From Turbatrix aceti (lineage: Eukaryota > Nematoda > Chromadorea > Rhabditida > Panagrolaimidae), in NCBI GenBank assembly GCA_963969345.1, contig OZ017768.1, positions 4,364,718-4,428,717 of the forward strand: 64,000 bases of DNA, written 5' to 3'. The notes beneath the pieces are model-generated. The model had not been told where the DNA came from and made no database searches. It saw only the letters and a list, made by a program, of their open reading frames with translations. The number at the start of each line of letters is the position of its first letter. Within the stretch, counting starts at the first letter, position 1. The translations under genes and the position numbers were made by a program. Shown here one piece after another: positions 33,285 to 46,800 of this stretch.

Positions 33285-36200
33285 GTCGTATGAAATATTT
33301 ATTTGTTTTCCGGGCCGTGAGTCAGATCAGACGAGGGTCGTCTGGCCTGCATTTCACTTGGTTTTGATTTTGATTTTTGGTTCAAGCATCCACGGGTGCA
33401 GGCAGTTTAGTCTTCTTTTACCTGATTGTCGTTATTTTTTCTTCTTCTCACATTTTAGCTAGTAAAAAAGCGATTGAAATTGAGCATTCGTCCGACCGAC
33501 CGCCTGGCACAATGGGGCGACGGAACGGCGCTCGTTTGATTCGCTTCTTCTCCGGGCGTGCCAAAACAGTCACTGTGGCATTTGACGTTGTACGTTCGTC
33601 GCCGTTTCAGACGAGGTCGAAAGGGGATGAATGGGGTTGGTTGTGCGCAGGCAAACACCGGGACCCATTCAGGCTAGCAGCATCGAACATCGCTGCTTTT
33701 TACGACCAGTTATCAAGTCCGAAATAGGTAGTATGCATTTTTGCGCTGGAACTGCATGTTTTGGCAGCTAGACTGTCCAGGTCACTCGAGCTTCCTTTTT
33801 TTTATCTGGCTCTGATATCTATGCTTGTCCTCATCAAAACCGCCCGGTGAAACACATTCGCAAAAGAAAAAAAAACGGACATTCTGCGTTTTTTTATAAA
33901 AAACGTGGATTTTTTTATCCTAAAAAGCATCCTATGGCTAAAAAATGCATTTTTTCGTCAAATCCAAACCCTGAATCATCAGATGAGGGATAAAGCAAAG
34001 GAAAGGATGGATATAAACAGAAAAACAGAACAGAACAGCGTCCGTCGCGGGCGGCATACACTCGCCAACCTCCGTCCCCTCCCCCATTATGGGGTGGATT
34101 TACGGATTTGGATTTACGAAGGGCGCACGAGGATTTCCCAAATCCCGATGCAGCACATGGAAATAATGGAGTGTAACATATCGATTGACAGCCACTTGGC
34201 AAAAAAAAAGCGAGTCAAACAAAAAAGAAAGAAAGAGATATAGTTTCAAATCTTCTCTCGAAGCGAAGAATTACGGTATTTCAATCCGCGATGAACTCGA
34301 GTTACGTCATCTTTTTTTTTCCTTTGTTTCGCAGCTTTTTTTATTTATCCGGTCGTTGTTTGTGACTTTGCTGGGACGATTTGCCAGTTTTATTTCTCTT
34401 CCCACGTGAAAATGTTGCTTGACTCACTGGGAGAGCCTACTGTTACGTGGTTGCTTGCTTGCTCATACCGTCGATTCGATTCGCCATGGATATTATCCAG
34501 CCGGGCTCGTTCGTATCCGTGAATCAGGGTCGGTCCTGTGCTGCTTTGCATTTCTGGCTGTGAGTTTGTTTTTATAATACATAAATTTAATTTTTGTCTG
34601 TCTGATGGGAGCTTTTTTTACTTCTATGGGCGTACGTAGGCTTTTGATGTTTTGTTGACCTTTTCCAAGTTTTTTTTCTGAATCTCAGCTTTTTAAAAAT
34701 GGCTCGTAGCCTATCTCCTTACAGCCGATGGGCGATAGACGATAGACGATCAAAGGAGGGGAAGGAGCAATAAAGTTCGTCAGCATCGTCGGCGCAGTCA
34801 TCATATTTAGCTCGCATCAGTCGCTAGCAGCCTGCTACCGTGTCTACTGTCGATGGTGATGGTGGAAGGGGGCTAAAGGCCGTCGTCATCGAGAAGGAGG
34901 GGGGGGGGGAGATGATGCTTTGGGGGAGCGGCGGCGGCGGCGTGGCTGTGGCTGTGGCTCGTCTGCATATTTCCTCTCCCGTTTCTTTTTCCCTCCTTTA
35001 CTGATGATGGTAAAAAGGCCGAAAGTGCGCGCGTATGATCATGGAGGGAGGGGGCATGAATCAATCGAGATGTTTTGAGGAAAGCCGGTGGAGGCGCGGT
35101 CGGCGTCTCCACCGGTGTATCGGCAAGCCAACGGAATGGGCGCCTAGTCATGACGAGCTAGCTCGTCGAGAGACTTTCTGGTCTCCGGTGTTGGTTGTGC
35201 CGTTGCGCTTGCTTTCCACTTTCTAGCCCAACCCGTGAGATAGAGTGTAGGGAAGAGGCGTGTTCTTGAAAATCGTCCCCCCCCCGTTGATGGCCTTGAT
35301 TTTCTGAGTGAGCACCATCAACGGTGGAATGAATGTCTGTCCTGATTCTCTCTCTACCCGTGATCATGTTAGCTGCTGCGATAGCTTTTATGCCCTTTCC
35401 AAGCAATGAATAGCCCGAATTACTGCGCGACGCTGAATGGATCATTGACCCTTCCTTCCCCCCTGTCTCCCTCTTCCGGGACCGAGGCCATCGTTTCCTC
35501 GATCGTAAACACGCAGCATCAAGGTGTGGGCTGGGCTGTTGGCTGGTGACTGACTAGCCGCCAGCTAAGCAGCGATTCGAATAAAATAGTTGCGCACGTT
35601 CGTTCCCATCTTGCCATTATCTTTTTCCAGGCTCATTTGCATGCGTTGACTGACTGACACGAGTGTCGAAAAGGTCCAGGTCCCCGCTCCCGACCTTTTC
35701 GATACCAGATTTTGGCTTTCATTCTAACGCAAAACATTTTTCAAAATTTTCCACTAGAATTTTTTTGGCCGCGAGAGCATAGATAGTCCCCCATCTCTGC
35801 TCTGCTGCCTGAGCTTGGCCCCGCTATCATCAATTCATCCACCATCCGCGTTATTACCTTTTGCTTATGGTTTTCGACTGTGCTCGAGTCGACCATTTTT
35901 GGATAACGTCGTCATAAAGTCGGCTGTTGATGCTGCTGATAACTGCATTATTCGTACGTACGCACACAAGAAGATGGATCAAGCAAGTCAAATGACTTCT
36001 TCTTTCCTTCTGCCTGCCATTATGGTATGTTTGTCGTACGTATACGACGACAAAACTGATAAAGCGGATGCGAAACCTGTGCTATAATATATTTTGGACG
36101 TGATAAGCAACCAAACACGATCATCATCTATCTCACCGTGATCGAGGGTGGTTTTGCTCCAAGATGAATGGCGAATGGCGGAAAGTTGGCTCGGCTCACT

Positions 36201-36497
36201 CTTCGCCTACAACGACGACGACGAGAGTGGCGAGCGAGCGAGGTCCGAGATTAGTCATCAGTCGGCCGCCATTGCAAATGTTGATGGTGATGCAGAGGCG
36301 CTTTCAGACGACGACCACGGATCGAGGAGAAAGAAGCACGAAGAGCTGCCAGCCACCATTCCGCAGTCCACGCCGACTCGCAACGGCTCGCTTGATTAAT
36401 TCCGGTCTTTTTTTTGTGTATTTGTCTTCTGTTCTGTTTCGCGCATGGGATAGGATGGGGGGTGTAATCGGGTTACTGTAGGCTATTTGAGGTCTTA

Positions 36498-37042
36498 TAT
36501 GTTTCAGGGAACAGTTTAAAAATTCTTTATGAAATTTTACCAAAAAGTACCTGGCGGAGTTATGATCACCTGAAATCGCGTTTTTTGCCATTTTTGACGA
36601 TTTTTGGCATGTTGTAGCTGAAAAACTACGGCATTTCCAAAGCCAGGGTATGTATTGATCGACGTAATTTTTTGATGAACAATCCGAGAAAAATATAAAA
36701 ATATAGTGTGTTTACCTTAAAAAATGCCGTTTTCGGCATTTTTTAGGGTGGCAAATCCATATTTTTGTTTCGGCATTTTTCAAAGTGGCAAATCCATATT
36801 TTTATATTTTTTTTCGAATTCTCCATAAAAAATTACGTCGATCAATGTGTACCTTGGCTTTGGAAATGCCGTAGTTTTTTAGCTACAACGTGCCAAAAAT
36901 CGTCAAAAATATCAAAAAAACGATTTCAGCCGATCGTAACTCTGCCAAATCATTTCTCAGGTAATTGAATTTTACAGTATTAACTTTTTATAGTTAAAAA
37001 ACTTTTTGGCAAAAATTGATGAAGAATGTCTTTTGACACATT
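36498..37042. repeat. Foldback element family A, copy 4
   Basis: Contains AATTCTTTATGAAATTTTAC at the left and GATGAAGAATGTC plus TTTGACACATT at the right. Inner arms: CTACGGCATTTCCAAAGCCAG against CTTTGGAAATGCCGTAG, and GATCGACGTAATTTTTTGAT against AAAATTACGTCGATCAA. The centre TTCGGCATTTTT is present more than once. Confidence 0.78.
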
Positions 37043-40000
37043 TTTTGTTAGCTTCAAAAAAAACCGTTTATGCAACAAAGAATCTGCTAGGTGCTAGGTA
37101 GACACGCAAGATCCCCCATTTTTTTCATTTTTGCACATCTCGCTTTGTCCATTGGCCATTTATGCAAATGATGGAAACGATCATGCTTTCTTTCCTTCTT
37201 TTGTCCCCCTATGAATGAGAACGATTGTGCAAGAATGTCTGCATCCCAGGACGGCGCCGAATAGAAGCAAACGATGGATGCGCGAGTCAAAATAATACGT
37301 ACATATTTATTTACCTGCAGCGACACTATCTAGCTCGTTTAGCGGTTGCGGGTGTAAACGATTCGCGAACGCCCTCTTTTTTTTGTCAATCCTTGTTAGA
37401 GCACCGTAATTCTTCTGCGCTCTGCGCGATGCTGGCTGGCTGGCTGCAAAGATCTTGCTGACACTTTGAAAAGCCTTCCTTGTCTTGTTCTTCTTTTTTT
37501 TTAGGAATCGTGATCGTCAAAACGGCCCAACAACGGCCGTTGTTTGTCCTCTCCTGTGATGCGCATTGGCTGTTCCTGGGGGAGTGAAATGGAGAGTAAG
37601 GATAGAATAGGTTACTGCACTGCTAATGGTTTTTTTTGGTTTTTTACAGTTCATCGCGGCTTTGAACAATATTTTTTGTAGCACTTGTTTGTCTGTTTTT
37701 TTTTTTTTAAGAAAGCGTGTGTTATCTTGGATCGAGACCGACCGGGCGCTCGTTGGCTGCAGCGAAAAAAAAAAGCTAGCTATTGTTGCGTCGAGCGGCT
37801 CGGCCTTTACAGTATAGACACTTTTTATCGTGCGTCGAGATGAGTCAAAAGCTGTTATCGTCTTTTGTGTGGTGCCATTGACGATTTGTGGTTTCAGGCT
37901 CGCTCGCTTGCGCGCCAGCACTTTTGACGCCTATCTATCTATTATTATATACATAGAAATACGCAATAAGCTAACAGTTTGGTGTCAGTGCATTTTTTAT
38001 AATATAACAATTTCCTAGCCTCGAATTAAGTGAGATAATGCCCGTGTCTGTACTTAGCATAATTCAACCTGACATCTTTCTTGGCTCGTTTTTTGGGATG
38101 GATTATTAGAGGATCGTCGCCCCTGGACTGCCATTTGCCAGAGGGACAGTTTTTGAGTGTGCCTGGGTGCCCAGAGATGACGTGCTTGCTTACATTAGAG
38201 ATGTTTTCACTTGGTTCATTTTGGGATCTAAATATCTTGCTAGGCTGATGGGATTCTGGCGCATCCTCCGCGTCAAGTGCCCCTTAAGCTCTTCTACGAG
38301 TTAGCTGTCGTTGTCTGCGAAGAGGTGGCTTCATGGCATGCCGGGATGTGATGAACAAGTGCTTCTCTCTTGGATTACGCGTATTTCGTATTTCTAGTGC
38401 CCTGCGTGCGGTAGTGCCAATCAAGTAGGCTAAGGACCTTGTCTTGATTTATTAATTTCATTAACATGGACACATGTACGTACATGGCCGGCTTGATTTT
38501 TTTTTTCCTTTTTTTGTAAAAAACATTTTTTTCGTAATTGACCCAGAAAATCCCAAGTTTGTCCAAGGTTGTTACCTTTTACGCTGAATTTTCTTTGGAC
38601 GATTTAAGATTTTATTGTATCTCTTAATTTCTGTGCAATTTATGCGTGTTGTCTTTTTCTCCTCTGATACTTACAAATTCATCGTTTGCGATATCACCTG
38701 CAACGAAAAAACAGAAAAACAGACGGTCTTATCAGTTTTGTAAATAAATAATTTTTTACAATCCATCCATGCAGCCCAGGCTTAATAATCTGCGCTTTTC
38801 TTTCCTTCCTTCTTTGGTGCTGGCGTTTGTTTCATGCTCAAGATGCGCAAGGTTGTTGTGTGTAAGAAATGTTTTTTGAAGAAAAAAAAAGAAATCGGTA
38901 AAAATCTCTACACAAGGGCTTTTTTGGTACGGCCGGGTAATAGCAAGAGTTTTGCGTGGAGAGATGTCTTCGGTTTGTCCTCTCCGTTGCCCCTTCTGCG
39001 CTCAACAGTTTAGTGTCTTCTCTCAAGGCCATTCAGGATTTGGGGTCCATATTGGTTGAAAGGCAGTCCAGCCAGCCCCAGCCAGTGTAGAGGATGGTAA
39101 AAGTGTGTTTTTGCAACTTTGACAAATCATTTGAACGGTTTCAGCCCCAACAAGCTTATCGCGTATGCACGATCGCTGGGTCTGGGGGTCCTTTCGCTTG
39201 GTGTTTTTCATCCCCAAGGCCACCCAATTTCATTTTTCGTGATTTTTCTGTTGCTTGGTTCGACGAACGATTAGGGTTGATTTTTGGGTTTTGATAGGCC
39301 TAGAACCCCTTGGACAGGTGTCAGGTGAAATTTGCATTTGCCCACGCCGGTGTCTTGGATCTACCATCGACGCCGACGGTGATGATGTGATTGCACCAGA
39401 CCACGCGATTGCGCGAAACAAACTTGTCCTGTGTTTTTTTTTTTTGTCTGGCGAAGGACGACGCAAGGCAAGAAAATCTCCAATCCAATTGCGCAACACG
39501 TTTCGGATTCGCTTTTCACTTTCACTTGAAGGAGAAGGAAGGAAGACAGGCATCCGTGCAGCGCAGCGCCCACAGATTGGAGAGGATACGCACACGCACC
39601 GCAGGGAGGCGTAGAAGAAGAAGGGCCCTGTCTTCATCTCGTTGCTGCTTTGTTGTTGCGCCATTAAGTCCTTTGCCTTGGCGCGACGCGATAGATACGA
39701 AGACGACGACGACGACGACCGGTTTTAGAGGGGAACTCCTTGGGGACAACTGCGTGCCTGGGCTGTTGGTGCTGCTGCTGGCGACAGATAGGCAGTGATC
39801 TGATGAATCCTCCCTCCCCTCCCCGACCGACGACTGACTACGGACTGTTCTTCTGTCGTCAGATGATTCGTTGTCGCTTTCATTCGATTGCGTCAAGGAG
39901 ACACTGGATGGATGTACTTCCCCCCCCTGGGCTGGCGCTCCTTGGCCAGCTGTGTAGGCTATGCGGGCGCGCGCGATGGGGTGGGGGGATTGGATTGGAA

Positions 40001-40555
40001 TCTGGGGTGTTGGACTGACTTTGTGATTCTCTTACGCTTTCACTTTTTTGTCTGTCGTGCAGTTCCTTCCCCATCCCCGATCACACGACGCTTATATTTG
40101 GCAATCACCTGAGCCCCAAAAAATCAGTCAAAATCAGTCACAGGGTTTGTAGGACTTCTGCAAGATGCATGCGTCACTGAAAAAGTCAGTCAGTCTTATC
40201 TTGTGTTAAAAATTGTGCACACGAAGGGGGGGGGGGGGATCCATGAAAAGTCAGTCCCAACCCAACGGACGTACGCCAACCGCCAACCACTTGAGGCAGG
40301 TGAGGCCATGGGTTTTACGAAATACACGGACTCCTCCCCGGGTCGCTGCCGTTGGTTGCATGAACCGGTTCCGTTCCCCCGTTGTAGTGCGCGAACCGGG
40401 GATGAAAAGGAAATGAATTTGGAAAAACGTTTCGTTGTTTCCTGGCTTACTTATTAGAAGTCAAAGAAAGGGTCTATTTGAGATGTGCGACGGACGTGGG
40501 GCCTGGTTTGAGATGTGCGTGTTGTGCAGATGGATGGATAGATGCATGCTCATCT

Positions 40556-40573
40556 CCCCCCCCCCCTCACCTG
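40556..40573. promoter_or_regulatory. Poly-C run joined to CACCTG E-box
   Basis: Eleven C followed by T and CACCTG. The same composite (ten C, T, CACCTG) recurs at 44085-44101. CACCTG is a Snail/ZEB-type E-box sequence; function is inferred only. Confidence 0.3.
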
Positions 40574-43500
40574 AAGAACGAACCGCCTTCGGAGAAGAAG
40601 AAGGAGAGGCTGGGCTGGCTCTGTGCGCCGGGAGGAAGATGACTGCTTTCGATTACGCAAGGATCGACCGCCAAAATCACTTTCACTCGGTTGGCTGACT
40701 GCGCTTTTTTTTGCGTCTTCTTTTTTTCTAAAAAAGGGAAAGTTACGTCGCCCGTGTGGGTGCGTGTGTGTGTGTGTGTGTCGTCGTCGTTTGGCTTGTC
40801 ATCATGCTGCTACGACCAGACGGCGACAAATCTCAGTCATCCATCGTGGTGGTGCTTCTTTGAAGGTCTGAAGGAAGAAGACTAACTAAATACCTTTACC
40901 CCTGCCTCACACATCAGGAGTTGGGGGGAGATGGATGATTTGTGCATGCATGCATGTTCGTTCGCGAGCCCACGGGTCAGGCTATCCATCCGCCCCTGGG
41001 GGAGCGGTACGGTAACTCCTGGCAATATCCTACTATCATTTGTTTTTCTATGATCCATTGCGTATTTGTTTTTTTGTTTTTTTAAATATTTACAACTGTT
41101 TCTCGAGATCGTTAAATTTTTTAAATACACACCAACCTGTGACTGATTTCATTCCGATTTTTTACCCCATGTGATTTTTATCATGTTCTCGAAATTGGCA
41201 TCGCTTGAAGCACTTTTTTATAACAAAATCTGTTGCGCAGGTATTAATTTGCCTAATTCGATAATTGGACAACGCAACCGATCAGGTTGATCGATGTTGG
41301 TTGTTAAAAAACCATTTTTTTGAATGCTGTGATTGTTTATCGCTCGGTTCGATCGCAACTTGCATCAACTATCTAACAGACTGTGGGAGAGGGGCGAGGG
41401 GATCGCATTCATCCACCCCACCCATCCATCCCGAGAGCGAAACTTATTCTTCGGCAGCGCAATCAAATACATCCAGCTCAGCTTTGTAGTAGTTGTGCTA
41501 TTGGCGAGGTTGACTAACAACAGAACAGTTTGTGGTCCTCTTTTGTTTATGTATAAATTTTTTTTTCCTGCTCTCGGGCGGTTTGACCGAGCCGCTCCGC
41601 GCACCGTCAGGACAAGGCGTACTAAATACTACGTACGTACTAGGGAGCCGTTGCCGGGCTAACGCCTGCCTTGGTTGTTTCTTCTCTTTTTTTTTTTGTA
41701 TTATTGCGCCTGGTCACAGTCACGCAAGCTGGCGTACGCCAGGTGAGGGAGGATAAAGGATATAGGCCGGACAGAATCTTATTTATCTATTTCTTACCGC
41801 GCTTTGAAGTTTTACGTGTACTCTAGGCTACCACTGAGAACTGAAAATGGGGACTGAGAGAAGCTTTGTTTCTCCTCCTCCTCCTTTTTTGTCTCTTTTT
41901 TTATCCCTCCCCCCAAAAAGGATTTGCCAAATCCCATCGTTTTTATCTCTCCGACGCTTGAGCCCCTCAGCTAACAGTGCACAGAACAGAATAGGAATAA
42001 GAATTGGAATATTTATTTATTCGTTGGACTATCTTATATCCCTCCTCTGCGCGCTGTCTCCTTCTTTTTAAAACATGGGAGGAGGGGATTTTGCTGTTTT
42101 TAGATATTATAAATTTCAGTTGCAAAGTCAATCCGGCCTTTCCTTTGTTTTACGGTTGTCGTCGTTCGATCCGGGTCGAAAGAGGGGCGTTGTTGTGTTG
42201 TTTTTGAAGGGTTAGGGTGGTTTTGGTAGTGGCTTGACATTTACTCTCTCATCAATGTCTCATTACGGGGGCAATACACCGAACTTTGTTGTTTTCTCCT
42301 TGGCTTCACTCTTTCATTTTCACCGCCAATCTAGGATGTGTTTCCGGCAGATGAAGAGAGGACTCCATCCTGTCTCATCCGGTACTCTGAGATATCATCG
42401 AAACTTTTCATCAAGCAGAGGCAACACGACGGAAGTATTTGGCCGCAAAGCGAAGAGCGAGCGATAGGTCCGGGTTTCCTGAGTTTCTCCGGTCTCGGCC
42501 TTTCAGCCTTTCATTTTAGCCCTTTTACGGGGACAAAGGATCAGACTTGGGGTGCATTTTTCAATTAAGTGTTTTTGTCCAAATTTTTTTTTTCTTCAAT
42601 TGGCAGTGATTTTTAATTGAAAAAAAATCAACGACAACGACTTTTCTGGCACATGGGGATGGGGGACGTCCGTAGCTGCTCCGTAGATAGCGCGAACGCA
42701 TGTATTAGACCGTCCGGGCCTGCCTGGGGCCGTAGTGGTGTCTTCGCTCATTCCCCCCCCCCTTTTTCCTCGACTTGAGCCCAAAAGAGGGGTGGAGTCG
42801 AGTCGGACACGCGAGGAGGGCTTGGCTTGGCGCACCAGCAGCAGCAGCACGTGTCGTTGGGGTGGTGTTAGTAGTCCCAGGCCGAGGCCTCCTCTCCAAC
42901 AACGTTGATCCCCCCCTCTCTTCCATTCATCCAGACACGATGGAGGAGGAGAAGCCGCATCGCATCGCAACAACCGACGACGACGACAACGCGGCGCTCT
43001 CGATTGGCTGAGGGGGAATTTTGACGAGGCGCAGCCGAGCGCGCACTCGCTGCTGGGGCTGGCTGGCCTATCTCTATCTCCCCCCCCCCGTCTACTGGTA
43101 TTGGTGGTGGCTGTAGCTGTGATGGCTGTGATGTGTGACTAGGGGTGGTTTAGCTTTATCGTACGTACCGGAGACCGGACAACACCGCCTTAGATGTACT
43201 ATATGTCGTGTTTCGTCTCCGGTACGTATGTATATCGTTGTCGGCACACTTATTTCTTATCAGTCACCTGAGCAGAAGATAACATAACGATCGCGGCCTT
43301 ACCCTTACGCGGGAATGGATTTGAAGACAGACTCGGCTGCTGTTGTTGCTCTTTTTTTTTCTTCCTCCTAATTTACTCGCGTTCGCGTCTATTTTATTTG
43401 TATCTGCATTTGTAAACTAACTTTTGAATTTGCCTGTCTACTACAGATCATGAAAATTGGAACGTGCGGACAGTTGGCCTGTTCTCCGTTTCTTTCCTAT

Positions 43501-43833
43501 GCTGTCCAAATTTGAATACTATTGCCCCCTTAAAAAGCGGATTTATGACAACGTGATATCGGGAATTTTTATGCAATTAATTCGCTGTTAGTTGAACCCA
43601 ACGGGTTTGTTGCCTATCTACGGATTCGTCCGCGTTCGCTTGCGCTTCTTTCTCTGTCTCGCTTGATTTTCCGGCACTCTCTACGTGATTTTTTGTTGTT
43701 ATAGGCGCGATCGAGCGAAAGTACTACACGCTAGCCCCGAACGAGCAGCAGTACAAGCAAGTACAACAGCACACGCCTTGAGGCTCGTCTACCGTCAGTG
43801 ACCCTTCCCTCACCGCCGCCCTCGATCGACGAG

Positions 43834-46800
43834 ATGGCAATGTTTCCCGTGCATGTGCTCGTCGAAACAGTTCGACCGCATCACTGCATCTCGTGCTCCC
43901 ACGATGGCCACCCGGTGCTCGATACCTTTGCCATCGTCAATGGCCAGACCGTTCTCAAGGAACTCGTCGAAAACGTCCTCAACGCTCTTGGCAGGCCAGA
44001 GCTCGTTGCCGACAGTCGAGGTGAGTCTCGATGATTTTTAAATATTTTTTTATTTTTGATGAACTTTTTCACGTTCCTGCTACTCCCCCCCCCCTCACCT
44101 GAAACAGGTCTTTAGAATGTCGAATGTTTCTCGTTGCTCGGTTTGCGTATGCGTATGCGCAAGCGAGATTTGGCCTTAGGATTACGATCTTCAGCTGGCT
44201 GGCTGGTGCAGGTTGCGCGCCTGCCTTCCTTCGCGCACCCACCAAGCTGACTCGAGACAGACAACAAAACTGTGAGGTGATCGACCCAGCTGCGAATCAA
44301 CCGCAACCAGCCTTGCTTGCGCTTAGGATCTGTTGTCTTTTTCTTATGTCTCGAGCATCATCGCTAAAGTAAATCCTCGTTTGCCGCAAAAGCAAAAGCG
44401 AGAGTGTCTTTCCCTTCCTTTCCTTTCCTCGCGAGATGATGGTAAATCCCGCTTTGGCCAGCCAACAACAGCCAAAAGTAATCCAGATTTGGACTGTTTG
44501 CTCATACCCCATAGCTCGGTTGTCTTCCTTTCGGCTGCTTGCTTGGTTATGAATTCTGATGATGATTGTGACCAATCAAAGAGGGGGATGCATGCGTTCA
44601 TCGCGCGCCTTTCTTTAACGCCAAGTGGATCAAGTACAAACTGAGCCGGGCCAAGTCGACGACGACGCCATCAATTGAATCGAAATCAAGCGGGCGATGG
44701 ACGTCTGGTTTGATTGTATTTATTTCTGTAGACACTTTTAACCAGTTTGAACCGGGCTTGCGATTACGCATTTTTGCAATTGCGCAGAAATGGGCAAAAA
44801 TCGAATGGATTGAATCATCTTTCCACGCACGTTTGCGTTTGGTTTGGTTTCGACACTTTTTGAGACCGAGTGAGAAACAAGGGCGCGTGAGAAAAAGCTG
44901 CTAGCCGCGTAGGACGTTGTCGTGTCCTCTGGATTGATCCGTGCTTGTTTGGATGACGCTGACTAAAGGCAGGGGGAACAGCACCAAACACGGCTTGGCT
45001 TGGCCTGCTGGGGTTGGTTGGAGGGACTTGGTGGTGTCAGGGCTTCTCGCAATCAAAGTCGTCGACGACGAGTAAACAAGTCGTATCACGGCGACTCATG
45101 TCATGTCCCCGGACTTGTAGGGCAGCGAGATCGCTGGCTTTGGATGGGAATAATTTTTGGTGATAACGCGGAACTCGAGATAAGAATTGAATGGTGATTC
45201 TGATGATGACCGGACAACAAACAATCCGGTTGAGCCAGCTAGGGTATTTTATTTTTCTTTGCGATTTAGATTTAGTTTTTCGGCAGGGCCCGGCCTAATA
45301 CATATATGACGCGAACGAACGTGAAACGAACACAGTGGAGGGTTATGAGGGCTAGATTGCGTCTATCTAGCTATGTATTCGTATTGCACTGCGTATTTTT
45401 GGAGAGCTAGGCCAGTCAAGCGGACAAAGCAGATTTGACATTGATAGTTGTCGTTGTCAGCGGCGTCGGTGTTGGCGCTGGCGACGACGACGATCGTCAC
45501 CGGTTGGTTACGCGACGAGCTAGGAGATTGGAGATTGCTTGATTTGTGAGGAAACGAGATGCACAAACTTGTATGTATAGCTCCCCTCATCTTTTTTTTT
45601 CGTTCTGGATTGCAGCGACCAAACCAAACCACCATGTAGCGTGATGGTGCAATGCTGTGAGAGCTTTGGCGGTAATGGGATTAGCTCCTACTATGTCAGA
45701 CTTGAACGGTTTGTTCGACCGACGCAGAACATGTCGACAACCAACGTGGTGTTATCATGTCAGCCAACGACGCTGATTTGGGATTCGCTCATTTTGTATT
45801 CATTCGGGGACACAAGCTTGCTTTGATTGATCATTCATTCATCGCGTTGTTATTTGTCAGGTCCATGCTGGATTAGTATGCAAAGTCGTCGAGGAGTATA
45901 TTCGATCCCCGATACGGGATTGGCCCAAAACAGAGAGAGCACCACTTTTTCGTGGATTGCATGCATACTAACTAAGTAAGTGGCGCCCAGGATGAAAGGA
46001 TATCACTCCAGTCGCAGCCACAGCCACGGGCGAACACATGAACAGCTTAATTTAGATCATAATGCACTGACTAAACTGGGGGTCATCCAATACGATAAAA
46101 CGATGTTACGGTTTTTCACTTATCGGCGAGAAGAGGGATTGGATGGGCAAAAGTCTGGGGCGATGCGATACCGGCCTGCCTGTCACGGGGTTGTGTGTAA
46201 ATACATACGACGACGATCAAATCACATTTATCTATCTGCCTGTATACACCTTGGCGTATACTTTGATGTCGTTATACCTGGCGGTGGGGGAGCCCAGAAA
46301 CTAAAACTACATTTGATGGGGGGGGGAAAACAACAGGATCGAACCGAACCCGCATCTTCTTGTCTTGCTTTCTTGGTTTTTGTCCATCGGCCTCCCGTTT
46401 CTTTACGATTGAAAACGAAGCCATATTTATGTACGTCATGTGATGAAGGGGAAAAAAAGGAAACAAGCACCACTGATGTGAGAAAATTGAAATTGTATAT
46501 TTGCAGGACTCATCCAAGTCAACAACTGGAAGCCTCTGACGTTCGAAGACATCACAGATAACCTTGAAGAACCGATCGTCAACCTTCTGAAGGATATCTC
46601 ACAACACGTTACCCTAAAAATCATTACCAAAAGGTAAGTCCAATCCTGAACGGGGAAAGTGAAAGTGGATAGGCCCCCGGGGAATGAACGAAGAAAGTAA
46701 GGAGAATCCCCCTTCCTTCCTTCCTTCCTTACTTGATGCCGATCTCAAAAAAACGTGGAAAACCGGTTAGGTTGTGAAGAGGGGTTTTTTTCGCAGATGT

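Larger units (their letters stand above)
33285..43833. other. 10.5-kb non-coding stretch upstream of the dve-type gene
   Basis: No open frame here has exon partners or a recognisable product. Composition differs from the left half: long G or C runs (around 34903, 35279, 40226, 40556, 42757 and 43081), CGTACGTAC and CATGCATGCATG words, (GAC)n near 39700, (GT)n near 40761, and repeated GGCTGGCTGG. One foldback element lies at 36498-37042. An acceptor-like TTATAG at 43701-43704 suggests a 5' UTR exon from 43705 that joins the coding start. Most likely this is the 5' intron(s) and regulatory region of the homeobox gene. Confidence 0.55.

Noticed and set aside
36148..36399. An 83-codon open frame (MVLLQDEWRMAESWLGSLFA...)
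   Set aside because: Looks protein-like in part, but it has no splice partner, no domain and lies in a GAC/GAT-rich simple-repeat context.
33285..43833. tRNA or other structured RNA genes in the gene-poor region
   Set aside because: I looked for A-box/B-box-like GGTTCRA words and cloverleaf partners and saw none that paired convincingly. A covariance-model scan would be decisive.
45980..46561. A 193-codon plus-strand open frame in a dve intron
   Set aside because: It runs into exon 46507-46633 in the wrong frame; the exon frame continues the ULD domain from the upstream exon.
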